Shown here piece after piece: positions 10,901 to 20,200 of a DNA stretch of 64,000 nucleotides. The stretch is from the NCBI GenBank assembly GCA_965208815.1, contig OZ242357.1, positions 372,001-436,000 on the forward strand. The letters are read 5' to 3'. The translations under genes were made by a program, and so were the position numbers. The DNA is from Bin55 sp009840545. GTDB lineage: Bacteria; Pseudomonadota; Gammaproteobacteria; Pseudomonadales; Azotimanducaceae. The number at the start of each line of letters is the position of its first letter. Position 1 is the first letter of the stretch. A model generated the notes under the pieces. The model saw only the letters and a program-made list of their open reading frames with translations, ran no database searches and was not told where the DNA came from.

Positions 10901-10961
10901 GCGGGTGGTAAGCCGAAATGAAACTGCAACGGGCGGCAATGTTGCATTGATGCGACTGTAA
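7920..10961 (+). CDS. putA: Bifunctional proline dehydrogenase / L-glutamate gamma-semialdehyde dehydrogenase
   Basis: This enzyme carries out both oxidation steps from proline to glutamate: an FAD-dependent PRODH barrel, then an NAD-dependent P5C dehydrogenase. The PRODH half (about residues 120-480) shows VRLVKGAYWDYEIKHAQ and the substrate/FAD segment ending in LMRRLLENGANTSFVNRI. The aldehyde dehydrogenase half (about 530-1000) has SPWNFPVSIFVGPAAAALV, the general-base glutamate in ETGG (about residue 775), and the catalytic cysteine in SAGQRCSALR (about residue 809). At 1013 residues it is the short form: there is no N-terminal ribbon-helix-helix DNA-binding domain as in the 1320-residue E. 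coli protein, so it should be a catalyst only and not a repressor. AAGGAG sits about 7 bp before the ATG. Confidence 0.97.
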   Translation: MTLNERWLDLGRSLLRTEDDAVAMLLQTQQFTVDQREQVQVNAKGLVAECRERKNESPIVERFLHEYGLTSEEGVVLLCLVEALLRIPDERTAEELITEKLRQGDWSKHAGGSDSLFVNAGTWALILTGNLLELGSDVRDDANRWVTRFATRVGETVTRKALLSALDILSGAFVAGETIEEAVSQTKWTASFDMLGEGARSFEVADRYFDSYMDALNHIASHSSTSELGHGMSVKLTALHPRIEPLNARAAVSGLVEKMEALCLKAAQSDVPITIDGEESERCEVGLKVVEKLLQNSIIREWKGLGVVTQAYSKRAVALIDWLAELARSNRTRINVRLVKGAYWDYEIKHAQVNGLTQFPVYTQKHNTDLSYLTCMGKMFGHSDSIFPQFASHNAHIIASVHCIGKDKPYEFQRIYGMGELLHEVARRRFNDYPGCRVYVPVGNHKDLMPYLMRRLLENGANTSFVNRIFDSDLTVEQVVSDPLKQVESEEQHGHKHIRMPYELYGEERINSFGIDFGNTCLREPFLESVDKWANHHWNFGEDEVSVSNPSDPSDIVGSYTAVDSDQVARQIGEVHAAQDAWFSVPVDERAARLNRWADSLVSHREELIALLRREAGKTVEDAINELREAEDFCRYYAAQAKVLQSINDLPSPTGESNILKAFPRGTFATISPWNFPVSIFVGPAAAALVTGNTVVAKPAPQTCLVAIRVAELAYNSGIDRQTFRVVPGGDEVGRQIVAHQLIGGVAFTGSVAAAKSIVQSLASRDGPLVPLIAETGGVNVMIVDSSAQVEHVVDDIVLSAFKSAGQRCSALRLLCIQEEIADEVLELVYGAMDAMGIGNPSDWSVNVGPVIDGEAHDWLESSVRSNEVLYRMKTESPSSGHFVLPTVVDATDISSFNTEYFGPIMGVHRFKKPEIGNLVSEINALGYGLTFGIHSRIESTIDMFTSQIRTGNLYVNRSMIGAVVGTQPFGGEGLSGTGPKAGGPFYLQRFVVERVVSRNETATGGNVALMRL

Positions 10962-11197
10962 GAGCGCGTGTTTTTCCGAGTTGAGTGGCTACTGATATCG
11001 ACGAAGTCGAGACGTATGTCGGCGTCTGGAGATTCGTACTCCACTTCGCCTGGATCGATACAGAATTGTGCAATCAGGTGGCTCGCTTTTGTTCCTCCCC
11101 GATGGGGTTGTGCGGATTAGTGTGTGCAAGGTTGAAATGTCTCAATCAGACTCTACTATGGAATAATCACCTGAGTTTCATTGAGGACTGTTGAACC

Positions 11198-11857
11198 GTG
11201 CAAAGTGCCCGAATCGCAATCTCGTCGCCTGCGCAGGCAATTGAAGTCAATAAGGTCTTGCGTGCGACCTATCTACTGCTCTCTGCAACGATTGGTTTTT
11301 CAGCGATATGTGCCACAGTGGCCATTTATGCTGGAATTCCCTATATGAATCCATTGTTGTACTTGGTTGGATTCCTTGGATTGTATTTTGTAGTTCACTT
11401 GACAGCACGCAGTGTGTGGGGTTTGTTCTGGACCTTCGTGTTTACGGGTTTCATAGGATTGGCGATGGGTCCCATTGTTGCAATATATTTGGAGATCAAT
11501 CCCATGATTGTCGTGCAGGCCCTAACAATAACCGCTTCTACATTTGTCGGTCTCTCGATGTACACAATCGTCCGTCGCACAGACTTTAGTTGGCTTGGTC
11601 AGTTCCTCACGGTCGCAATGATTGTCATTTTGGGCATCTTCATCTTGTCGTTTTTCGTCAATTTGACGCCATTTGCGCTGATGATTTCTGGGTTCATGGT
11701 CATTGTGGCTTGCGCGTTGATACTGTGGCAAACGAGCCAAATAGTTTTGGGTGGTGAACGAAATTACATCATTGCCACAATCTCGTTGTTCTTGTCAATC
11801 TACATCCTGTTCATGAACCTGATGCAAATCATTGGGATATTTGGAGGGGATGACTAG
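11198..11857 (+). CDS. Bax inhibitor-1 / YccA-like integral membrane protein
   Basis: A protein of 219 residues with about seven closely spaced hydrophobic helices, very few charged residues and an acidic tail (GGDD). The pattern, the central FIGLAMGPIVAIYL segment and TFVGLSMYTIVRRTDFSWLGQFL are characteristic of the BI-1/YccA (UPF0005) family. E. coli members of the family interact with the FtsH protease or act as ion channels. The start is GTG at 11198, preceded by GAGG about 11 bp away; no better start is in frame. It is monocistronic and converges on the NorD-like gene 28 bp downstream. Confidence 0.85.
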   Translation: MQSARIAISSPAQAIEVNKVLRATYLLLSATIGFSAICATVAIYAGIPYMNPLLYLVGFLGLYFVVHLTARSVWGLFWTFVFTGFIGLAMGPIVAIYLEINPMIVVQALTITASTFVGLSMYTIVRRTDFSWLGQFLTVAMIVILGIFILSFFVNLTPFALMISGFMVIVACALILWQTSQIVLGGERNYIIATISLFLSIYILFMNLMQIIGIFGGDD

Positions 11858-11884
11858 CTTTACAAACGTAGGCTGGGAGAATCT

Positions 11885-13897
11885 TTATCCCGCTGTCAAA
11901 TAGCTGTAGGCATCGTTCAGAGCAAGCGGCAACGACTCGAGTTCGTCAATAACTAGGTATCTATCTTTACGGCACATTCGTCGCAAGTAATCGTGACCCG
12001 CAAGGTCTACGGTAACGCAAAAGTTCTTGACGCCCTTTCTGTCTGCTTCTTGCAACGCCATAGCGGTGTCCTGAACCCCGTATTCATGACTGGTCCGGTC
12101 GGGTCCATAGTCACAGTCTTGGGGAAACCCATCGCTAACGATCAACAGGACTTTCATCGCTGCCCCTGTCGCTAGCAACTTTCTGGTCGAGTGTCGAATT
12201 GACGGACCCATACGCGTAGAACGCTTGGGCTCCATGGAGGCAACGGCCGCAATCCGATGTTCAGAGAGTGCTTGATCAAACTCCTTCGCAACGAAGACCT
12301 CAACGTTTTCTTTACCGTACCCTGAAAACCCATAAATTGCATACATGTCCTGAATGGAGTCCAACGAGGTTGCGAGAAGTAGTACTGCTTCTCGTTGTAT
12401 GTCGATCACTCGTCTCACCGGATTGTCGGACTCGAACGGCGTAGAGTCGAGGGGGGAATTGAGGCGTTCATCGTCGAAGAAAGGATCTCTTAAGTCTTGA
12501 TCCTTAAACGACTGATCCTTATCTTGGCTAGTGTCGTTCGAATGGACATCAATGGGCGAATCGGTCGATGCGGAGAGGTCGACCAGTACGACAGTTGCCA
12601 CATCGCGATGTATTCGATCTCTACGGGAGTAGACTCTCTCGTCAGGGGAAACTTGTGATTTGCAGTCAACCCTAAGATCAACCGTTGCTGAGATGTCTAG
12701 TTCATCTCCTTCAAATTGACGCCGAACTCGTTTCAATCCTGCCGGACGTATTTGCTCAAAGAGCTTGCGGACACTTTGCACGTGAGGCCGAATAGCTCGC
12801 TTAAGGCCAGCGGAGTCCCCAGCAAGTTCTTCATTCATCGAATACTCATGAAGCAGACACCAGTTTCGAAGCCACTTGCTGTTGAGGTAGTCCCACTCGT
12901 CGTAGCGAAAGCTAGCAATGACGTCTTCCGTGCGAGAGGGTGAGAGCCCTACCGATGACTTCTCAATTTGCAAACGACGAGAGAGTTGCTCTTTTTGTTT
13001 TTGAATGTGATCTCGCTGCACTTCATCAACTGAGTTTGCACTTCCCAAGACGTCTGACTCTGAACCTTCAATCTGGTCGATAGGTAACGGGATGCCCTCA
13101 AACTCCAACTCTAGATCTGAGAGCTCGCGCTCCCACTCTTCGATTCTTGCTTGTCGTTGCAACGACTCAAGCAAGACCCGAAAGTCGGACTTGGAATCCA
13201 AATCAAACTCTCTTGGAAGAGTTCCAATTTTTTCAAGTGCTTGATAGCAAGCGATCGTGGCTTCCGCGCTGTCGTATACATCTGCTTCATGGGTCAAAGC
13301 GAAATCGATAAGACCCACTAAGGATGATGTGTATCCGGGAACATTTCGAAGGTGTCCTGAGAGTTGGACGATTTCGCGTTCAATCAAATTGATTGGGTCA
13401 ATTGCGTGCAAAGAGTTGACGAAGGGTTGGAAATCGCGCCGATACACCTGCGCACCCTCGTATTTTCGCAAGAGGTGCTTAGTGACTCTTTCGGACTCTA
13501 TCAAGTGAAATAGTCTTCTTGCTAAGTCTTGATTATCGAAGTGTTGATAAAACAACTCGAGGTCGCTCTCAAGATGGCTTACTGGAGTCGGCCTGTCTCT
13601 GAGAAAAGAGATCTTGGATCGGGCTTGGTTGATGTCGAAAGCGTAAGTTCTGAATTCTCGGTATGCCAGCTGTTGAAGAACGAGGTAGAGAAACGCCCTA
13701 CGGTTGAACGTATCTGAGGGAAAAAAGGAAAAGTCCTCCGGAAGGTACAGATTGAAACTGCTCTTGAGCGGAATACGATTCGGGTTGTGTGCAAAGGGTT
13801 CGGTAATCGCCTCGACTTCATGAATCTGGAATGGGTGTCCTGTGATGCCTTCAGCAAACAGTCGAAGGACTGTTTCGACCTCCACGACACGAGTCAT
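11885..13897 (-). CDS. NorD/CbbO-type protein with C-terminal von Willebrand A domain
   Basis: This 670-residue partner of the MoxR-type ATPase encoded directly upstream is the third gene of a coupled operon. The N-terminal half is helical and charged; coiled-coil-like sequence lies near residues 230-320. The C-terminal part is a VWA domain with the metal-site motif DLSAST (near residue 440), later SDGFPQDCDYG and a final hydrophobic strand. NorD and CbbO proteins work with NorQ/CbbQ ATPases to insert metal or remodel a target enzyme (nitric oxide reductase, Rubisco). Neither target is present here, so the client is unknown. The ATG overlaps the ATPase stop by 4 bp (ATGA), arguing for equimolar, coupled synthesis. 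Confidence 0.9.
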   Translation of the reverse strand: MTRVVEVETVLRLFAEGITGHPFQIHEVEAITEPFAHNPNRIPLKSSFNLYLPEDFSFFPSDTFNRRAFLYLVLQQLAYREFRTYAFDINQARSKISFLRDRPTPVSHLESDLELFYQHFDNQDLARRLFHLIESERVTKHLLRKYEGAQVYRRDFQPFVNSLHAIDPINLIEREIVQLSGHLRNVPGYTSSLVGLIDFALTHEADVYDSAEATIACYQALEKIGTLPREFDLDSKSDFRVLLESLQRQARIEEWERELSDLELEFEGIPLPIDQIEGSESDVLGSANSVDEVQRDHIQKQKEQLSRRLQIEKSSVGLSPSRTEDVIASFRYDEWDYLNSKWLRNWCLLHEYSMNEELAGDSAGLKRAIRPHVQSVRKLFEQIRPAGLKRVRRQFEGDELDISATVDLRVDCKSQVSPDERVYSRRDRIHRDVATVVLVDLSASTDSPIDVHSNDTSQDKDQSFKDQDLRDPFFDDERLNSPLDSTPFESDNPVRRVIDIQREAVLLLATSLDSIQDMYAIYGFSGYGKENVEVFVAKEFDQALSEHRIAAVASMEPKRSTRMGPSIRHSTRKLLATGAAMKVLLIVSDGFPQDCDYGPDRTSHEYGVQDTAMALQEADRKGVKNFCVTVDLAGHDYLRRMCRKDRYLVIDELESLPLALNDAYSYLTAG

Positions 13898-14715
13898 GGG
13901 AAGACAATGTCGGCAATCGAGGTGAGTGCTTCTCTAATTTCGAAATCGTCGGTTAAGGATTGCACGACGGCGTTGTCAATCGCAGTTCGTTCTGAAATGC
14001 CGTTGCTGATCAACTCGCCTGCGTAGATTAGTAGGCGAGTACTCACTCCTTCTTCGAAACCATGATCACGCAAGTTTCTAACTTTTTGCCCCAGAGTTGC
14101 CAGGCGTTGTGCGTTGGAACTGTCCACACCACATTCGCGTTCAATGATTGTGGCTTCTTGTTCTGGAGGAGGATAGTCGAAGACAAGACTCACGAATCTC
14201 TGCCGGGTGCTCGGTTTCAAGTCCTTGAGGATGCTCTGATAGCCGGGGTTGTACGAAATTACTAGGAGAAAACTCTCGTGCGCTCGGAGAACTTCTCCAG
14301 TCTTGTCGATAGGAAGCAACCGTCTGTGGTCGGTCAAAGAGTGGATAAGAACCGTTGTGTCTTTGCGCGCTTCGACAATTTCATCGAGATAGCAAATTGA
14401 TCCGGTGCGCACAGCTCGTGTGAGTGGTCCGTCTTGCCAAACAGTTGAGTCGTGGTCAAGCAAGTAGCGCCCAACGAGATCTGTTGCCGTCAGGTCTTCG
14501 TGGCAGGAGACTGTTACGAGATTCTCAAATGTTTCCTTCGACCCTTGAGTCTCGCGAAGTAGCCTCCATGCCATATGCTCGATAAACCGGGTCTTTCCGC
14601 ATCCGGTCGGACCCTTGAGTAAAACTGGCAATCGGCTTTCGTAAGCTGCGGTGAAGACTTCGACCTCGTCTCCAAGAGGCAGATAAAACGGTTCGGTGTC
14701 TGTAGCGGCACTCAT
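13894..14715 (-). CDS. NorQ/CbbQ/NirQ-type MoxR-family AAA+ ATPase
   Basis: This 273-residue single-domain AAA+ protein has Walker A GPTGCGKTRF near residues 34-43, Walker B AICYLDEI-like sequence (GSICYLDEIVEARKDTT), sensor segment LLVISYNPGYQSILKDLK, and arginine finger region STRQRF. These spacings and phrases are those of the CbbQ/NorQ/GpvN subgroup, chaperone ATPases that act with a VWA partner on metalloenzymes. The gene is second in a three-gene coupled operon, overlapping the VOC gene before it and the VWA gene after it by 4 bp each. The assignment to the subgroup is firm; the physiological client is not known. Confidence 0.93.
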   Translation of the reverse strand: MSAATDTEPFYLPLGDEVEVFTAAYESRLPVLLKGPTGCGKTRFIEHMAWRLLRETQGSKETFENLVTVSCHEDLTATDLVGRYLLDHDSTVWQDGPLTRAVRTGSICYLDEIVEARKDTTVLIHSLTDHRRLLPIDKTGEVLRAHESFLLVISYNPGYQSILKDLKPSTRQRFVSLVFDYPPPEQEATIIERECGVDSSNAQRLATLGQKVRNLRDHGFEEGVSTRLLIYAGELISNGISERTAIDNAVVQSLTDDFEIREALTSIADIVFP

Positions 14716-15578
14716 GTGGGAACGAATGCATCGCGCCCGGTGCGATAGTTTCCGAACGTCTGGGAGGCATTTCGGTTTACCAGGACACGCCGTTTCATAG
14801 GGTGATACAGACTTCGGACTTCGTGCTCGAGTTCGGTAAGGGTCTCTCCCGTGGCGGGGTCAAAAATGTTTTGGAATCGATATTGATGTTGGTCCGATTC
14901 CTCGGAAATCGCATCGTATTCTTGGAGTTTTTGATGTGGAGTTGAGAAGTTGCTTATGTAGATCGCCACATGATGCCCGTCGTAGTCGGGGATCGAGTCC
15001 TCGGACTCTCGAAACGTCATCGACTGGTTGTAGCCCATTTGCACAACTCCTTTAGTTGAGCCGTTATCTTTCGTAACTCGCGCGGGAGTGTCTAAGATCT
15101 CACGATAGAACCTGCTGATTCCATCGGCGGTACCCAAAGGAACGAGCATCTCAGCGCTCGAAATACCTAAGTCCATGTCGGAATTGCCATTTGGCTCAAA
15201 AACTTCGAACTCATTGCCCCACGGACATGTGACTCGAATGCAGTCTTGCTCGTCGTTCCACGAGAACTTGGTTCCTTCCATGAATCTCGTCACGAAGTTC
15301 AATCTCCGTTTCAAATCGTCGTGGTTTGGAATCACCAAAGCGATTTTTCCGCGGAACACCTGAGGTTCGCTCTTGGGTAGGTGGAACTGCTGTTCGCCCA
15401 CGTTAACCCACATGTTGAATGTGGCGAAATCCATGTAGGGGTCTCGTGTGAATCCGAGTCCCGAGACATAGAAGAGGGCAGCGAGTTCTTGATCTGGAAC
15501 GGTAAAGTTGAAGTGTTCAAGATTGAGGACATTTCCAACATCTTCGACCGATCGATCAAAAGACTTAGATTGTTTCAC
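14712..15578 (-). CDS. VOC (glyoxalase/dioxygenase fold) family protein
   Basis: A two-module vicinal-oxygen-chelate protein of about 289 residues. Module one begins LNLEHFNFTVPDQELAALFYVSGLGF and closes with the FEVFEP strand. Module two contains the DGHHVAIYISNF strand. The His and Glu in these positions would supply a metal site, as usual in VOC enzymes. I choose the GTG at 15578 as start because GGGAGA lies 6 bp upstream of it and homology begins soon after; the open frame extends 19 codons further but has no ribosome site. It is the first gene of the operon with the NorQ- and NorD-like genes (ATGA overlap), which suggests that this protein may be their client or works in the same pathway (inference). 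Confidence 0.82.
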   Translation of the reverse strand: MKQSKSFDRSVEDVGNVLNLEHFNFTVPDQELAALFYVSGLGFTRDPYMDFATFNMWVNVGEQQFHLPKSEPQVFRGKIALVIPNHDDLKRRLNFVTRFMEGTKFSWNDEQDCIRVTCPWGNEFEVFEPNGNSDMDLGISSAEMLVPLGTADGISRFYREILDTPARVTKDNGSTKGVVQMGYNQSMTFRESEDSIPDYDGHHVAIYISNFSTPHQKLQEYDAISEESDQHQYRFQNIFDPATGETLTELEHEVRSLYHPMKRRVLVNRNASQTFGNYRTGRDAFVPT

Positions 15579-15653
15579 CGAATTTCTCCCATATTCAGAT
15601 GCTATGCACGCACTCAGATTCGGATCACGGAACACACATCAACGCTTCGTGAG

Positions 15654-16880
15654 GTGCTTCTACCGTGTCAAACGAATTGTAAACAAGGCTGCGGTTTTCT
15701 CATTGGTACGGGAGAGTTGGCGCGTTGTACATGTTCGCGAAGAGTTCTGTTTGCCAGAGAATTTTTCGAAGTGCACGCAGTACTATCTAGTCGCCGTTAC
15801 GACGACCTTGCCGTGAACGACTCAAACGTCAACAAGACCTCCGCGTGGATCAAAGATACCTTGTGGGCGTTTGCCATGATTCAACGTCGAGGTTCACCCA
15901 GCAACATCATGGATGTCGTGTTGGAGTATGCCCCCGACTTGCAGGAGGCCATTGACCTCGAAGTTCACTGGACTAGCGTCGTTAGAGAGTCAACTGACCA
16001 AACAGATCTAGCAATACTTAAGTCAGTTCAAATTCTCCGAAGTGGGGTTGCGACTCTATGGAAGCTGGCAATGGAGGACGGTGCTTTTTTTCAGATTCGG
16101 AGCACGTGCGCAACACAACCACGCACATATGAAGTCCTCTTCCCACATTGCGCAAGACGTGAATGGATCAATGACCTTTTTCTCTCGGAGGTTGCCTCGA
16201 CAAATCGTGGACTGAAGAACTCTCTATCAGCGTCAAGTCCACATAGCGCAGACATAGGATTCATGCATGTTGAAAACTCGAGAGAGTCGAGAGGTGGTTA
16301 CTCAGTCTATGTGCCAGAGAACTACAACCCAGCTACTTGTTATCCACTGGTCGTTTCATTACATGGTGGTTCCGGACACGGTCGGGGTCAGGCTTGGGTG
16401 TGGTTGAGAGAAGCTCGATCACAGGGTGTTGTAGTTGTCTGTCCGACATCGCTGGACTCTACTTGGAATTTTGGAGACCCCGAAGCTGACATTCTTAACA
16501 TTCTCCATCATGTAGAAGCTACTTGTAAGAACTGGAACATTGATACTTCGCGACTCATGCTGCATGGAATCAGTGACGGTGGTACGTTTGTGCTTGCTTC
16601 GGGCCTATTGGAGGGTTCGAAGTTTACACACTTGGTACCTTGTTCTCCAAGTTTTCACCCCTTCCTGTTTGAAGTGTCTAGCCCATCAAGATTGAAGGAA
16701 ATTCGCGTGTACTTGATCCACGGAGCACTCGATTGGATGTTTCCCGTGGAAGGCTCCCGAGAAGCATATCTAATACTGAACAGGGCTGGCGTCGATATCG
16801 TGTATCGTGAGATTGAGGATTTGTCTCACGCCTATCCCGACGAAGAAAACGAGAGCATCTTGCAATGGTTCCTAGAGTGA
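15654..16880 (+). CDS. Alpha/beta-hydrolase (esterase/phospholipase-like) with a Cys-containing N-terminal region
   Basis: The C-terminal 200 residues form an alpha/beta-hydrolase: oxyanion-hole strand VVSLHGGSGHG, nucleophile elbow HGISDGG (Ser about residue 307), acid in HGALDWMFP (Asp about 360) and the final His in LSHAYPDE (about 392). The fold resembles the predicted esterases of the phospholipase/carboxylesterase group. The N-terminal 200 residues are not recognised. The start is uncertain. GTG at 15654 gives a protein beginning VLLPCQTNC with six cysteines in the first 30 codons, while an ATG at 15876 would give a 334-residue form lacking them. The frame is also open further upstream, antisense to the VOC gene, which is surely not coding. 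Confidence 0.72.
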   Translation: MLLPCQTNCKQGCGFLIGTGELARCTCSRRVLFAREFFEVHAVLSSRRYDDLAVNDSNVNKTSAWIKDTLWAFAMIQRRGSPSNIMDVVLEYAPDLQEAIDLEVHWTSVVRESTDQTDLAILKSVQILRSGVATLWKLAMEDGAFFQIRSTCATQPRTYEVLFPHCARREWINDLFLSEVASTNRGLKNSLSASSPHSADIGFMHVENSRESRGGYSVYVPENYNPATCYPLVVSLHGGSGHGRGQAWVWLREARSQGVVVVCPTSLDSTWNFGDPEADILNILHHVEATCKNWNIDTSRLMLHGISDGGTFVLASGLLEGSKFTHLVPCSPSFHPFLFEVSSPSRLKEIRVYLIHGALDWMFPVEGSREAYLILNRAGVDIVYREIEDLSHAYPDEENESILQWFLE

Positions 16881-16917
16881 GTTCCTACGGTCGCAGAGTT
16901 AGTTACGCTCAGCAGAG

Positions 16918-17214
16918 TTGCTCCGGCAAACAGGACGTACTTTAGCACTTGCAGTGGACCGAACAATTGAACTCCCATTAGGGCACAAGTCCTTCTGTCT
17001 CGTGCTTAAGGAAAATGACGACTTAGAACTCTACGTTGACAATTGCTTGCGGAAACGAGATACAGCGGATGGCTCACACATCCTGTATGTTTGGACAAAT
17101 GTTGAATTGCATTGGGAAGAGCACCGATTCGTTGAAGCACGATTCGACCGGCACGAACGAAATTTACGCGTGACTGTGAACCGTGAGGAAGTTCTGTCGA
17201 GGAAGTTCGTTTAG
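16918..17214 (+). CDS. Small hypothetical protein
   Basis: A 98-residue frame that can only start at TTG (16918), because an in-frame stop lies six codons upstream. It follows the hydrolase gene by 37 bp on the same strand and converges on the second RND gene, overlapping it by 4 bp. The composition is protein-like, with alternating hydrophobic and charged residues in beta-like blocks (SFCLVLKENDDLELYVDNCL, ILYVWTNVELHWEEHRFVEA), and not the Ser/Arg-rich look of shadow frames. I recognise no family. There is no convincing ribosome site, so the gene is tentative. It could be translated by coupling to the hydrolase. Confidence 0.4.
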   Translation: MLRQTGRTLALAVDRTIELPLGHKSFCLVLKENDDLELYVDNCLRKRDTADGSHILYVWTNVELHWEEHRFVEARFDRHERNLRVTVNREEVLSRKFV

Positions 17215-20200
17215 CCGCCCGTCGGTATAGGAACTGCCGCTGGAGAATCGATAGAAAACGTGGGATCGATGATCACATCTGCGTCACGAGTTCGAACCAA
17301 GTCTCCTCCAATGCGTAAGAGGCAAGGTACAAGAACCAGCGTAATTACGGTGGCGAACACAATACCGCATGCAAGAGATACAGCCATCGGAATCACAATC
17401 TGGGCTTGTAAGGACGTTTCGAGCAGTATCGGCACAAGTCCGAAGAAAGTTGTTAGCGATGTCAAGAGAATTGCACGCAATCTCGCTTTTCCTGCACTGA
17501 GAATGGACTCCAGGAGCGATGCTCCCTCCTCACGACGCTTTCGATTCACAAAGTGAACCAGGATTAGGCTGTCGTTTACAACAACTCCTGTTAGTGCGAC
17601 ACACCCAAACATTGATGCGATGTTGAAGTGAATTCCGAGAATCGCATGACCTAAGACTGCCCCGATCAACCCAAACGGAATCACACTCATGATGATGATT
17701 GGTTGAAGGTAGGACTTGAGCGGAATTGCGATGAGTGCATAGATAGAGACAAGGGCGATTAGCATCGCAAGCCCCATATCACCCATCGCAAGTGCTTGGT
17801 CTCTTGCAGCGCCACCACTCTCAACAGAAACTGTTGGATAGCGTCTCTTCAGTTCTGGAATGAAGTTGTCGTTTACGTCCTCTACCACGTCGGCGGGACT
17901 AACCTTACTGAAATCAGCATCCGAGGTCACTGCAACGGTTCGCTTTCCATTAACACGTTGAATTGTTCCGTAGCCACGTTCTATTCGGTATTCGGCGACC
18001 GAATCGAACAGGGTGGTCGTGCCGTCGGGCAAACGAACCATCATGTTCTCTAGATTTCCAATGGATCTACGTTCGCTCTTCGGATAGCGGACAATGACTC
18101 GTAACTCTTGCTCGCCCCTTTGAATACGCTGGGCCTCCACACCAAGAAAAGCTTCTCTTATCTGCCGAGCCAGCGAATTCAGGGTCAAATTTTGCGCAAC
18201 GCCCTCAGGCTTGACATCTAGTCGAATTTCTTCTGGTCCGGTGCTAATTGGTGTACGTATCTCGATCAAGCCATCGTAGTTGGTCAGATGATCAGCCAAT
18301 TCTTCAGCTGCTGCATCGAGTTCTCGAAAGTTCTTGCCAGACAGATTGAACTCTACGGGCGCACCACGGAAGAAACGATTCTGAGAACTAAAGTCCATTT
18401 CCTGTGTTCCCGCAATTTCTCCCACCTTTTCTCGCCATCGAAGAGAAATCTCGGTGGGTGTCAGAGTCCTATCGTCAGGTTTTGCTAGTTCTGCCATCAA
18501 TTGCCCAGAAGTCTCACCGTTTGTCCAAGCAAACACGTGGCGAATGGGAGGCTCGAGAGCTCCAGTCTCTGTTTTCACTTCTTCGTTTACGTCATGCATC
18601 GCTTCCGTAATTTGTTCGACTACCGCAACGATCATGTTTTCGGGCAAGCCTTCCATGAGTTCTACTGAGACCCGAATGAAATCGTTCTCGAAAGAAGGAA
18701 AGAACTCCTTTTTCATGAAGGGACTGAGATAGAACCCGAATGTCAATAGCAGAAGCGCGATGAAGCCACAGGTCGTGATATAGCGAAACCGAATTGCGAC
18801 TTGAAGGAGAGGAAGGTAGACCTTCTTGATGAAGAGCTGTAAGAGGCTATCCATCCAGTCTGCAGGACCTCTTCTCTTGACTTTGCTCTTTCTGCTCATC
18901 AGAGATAAGTGAGAAGGCAGGATCAACTTGGACTCGATCAACGAAAAGAGCAGGCACAAGATCACGACCCACACAATTGAGGTAAACATGATTGACATGC
19001 CGGCAGTGGACAAGAGCAACGGGGCAAACGCCGCCACTGTTGTCAGTACGCCAAATGTTGCCGGCACCGCTACACGACGGGCACCGCGCACGATGTTTGT
19101 TGTGTTGTAGCCGTATCTTTCCGTCTCGGAAAACGCCGCCTCACCAATGATGATTGCATCGTCTACGACAATTCCAATCACAAGTATGAATCCGAAGAGG
19201 CTGATCATGTTGAGGGTCACACCGGTAAACGGCAAGATCCAAAAAGCTCCTAGGAACGCCACAGGAAGACCAACGCACACCCAAAAGGCAATCTTTAGAT
19301 GGAGGAAGAGTCCGAGAAGGAGAAAAACCAATATGATTCCTAGCACGATGTTCTTAATCATCATGTTGAGACGATCATCCAGGTAGTACGTCGAGTCGGC
19401 GAAATAATCGAGCTGAACCGAAGACGGAAGTTCCTGCTTCTTTGTGGCTACATACTCACGCACCGCTTTAGATATTAGAAGGGCGTCCTCGCGATCTCGT
19501 GCATCCACTTGGATCCCGATCGAAGGCTTACCATCGAACAGTGCATAAAAATTTGATTCGGAGTAGCCGTCGATTACGTTGGCAATATCCCCGAGCTTGA
19601 CAAGTCGGCCGTCGGGACCTGAGATTAGATTGATGTCTTCATACTCTTCCCCGGTGTGAGCTTGTCCCGTAGCACGAACGCGTATCCAACCTCCCTCCGT
19701 CCGGATTCCACCGCCTGGCACATCCACTGACCATTGACGAATTGTTTGTGCGACACCACTTAACGTCAATCCATAGCGCTGCAGGTTTGCTTCAGGAATC
19801 TCAATGTTGATTTCCGATGAAGCTCCTCCCGACAATTCAGCTTGAGATACTTCAGGAAGTTCGAGAATTTCATTCCGAACTTCCTCGGCAAGACTTCGGA
19901 GAGACGGAATGTCTATTTCTCCGTAGACCTGAACATTTAGAACTCCCGGTCCTCCCCATCCTCGCCACTCGCGAATGACTGGGCGTTCAGACTCATTTGG
20001 AAAGCTGGATATCGAATCGACAGCGAGCTTCACTTCATCAAGTACCGATTCCAATTCGTACCCACTAGCAACCTCAAGTCTTACTGATCCCGAGCCTTCT
20101 CCTGCGCTTGAGTAGACGTCGCCTACGCCCTCGACAGTCTTCACCGCCTCCTCGATCTTGATGAGGACACCTTCTTCGACTTCTTCCGGAGTACTACCAC

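Noticed and set aside
15381..15653. Upstream extension of the hydrolase frame
   Set aside because: It runs antisense through the start of the VOC gene and lacks a ribosome site or plausible protein sequence.
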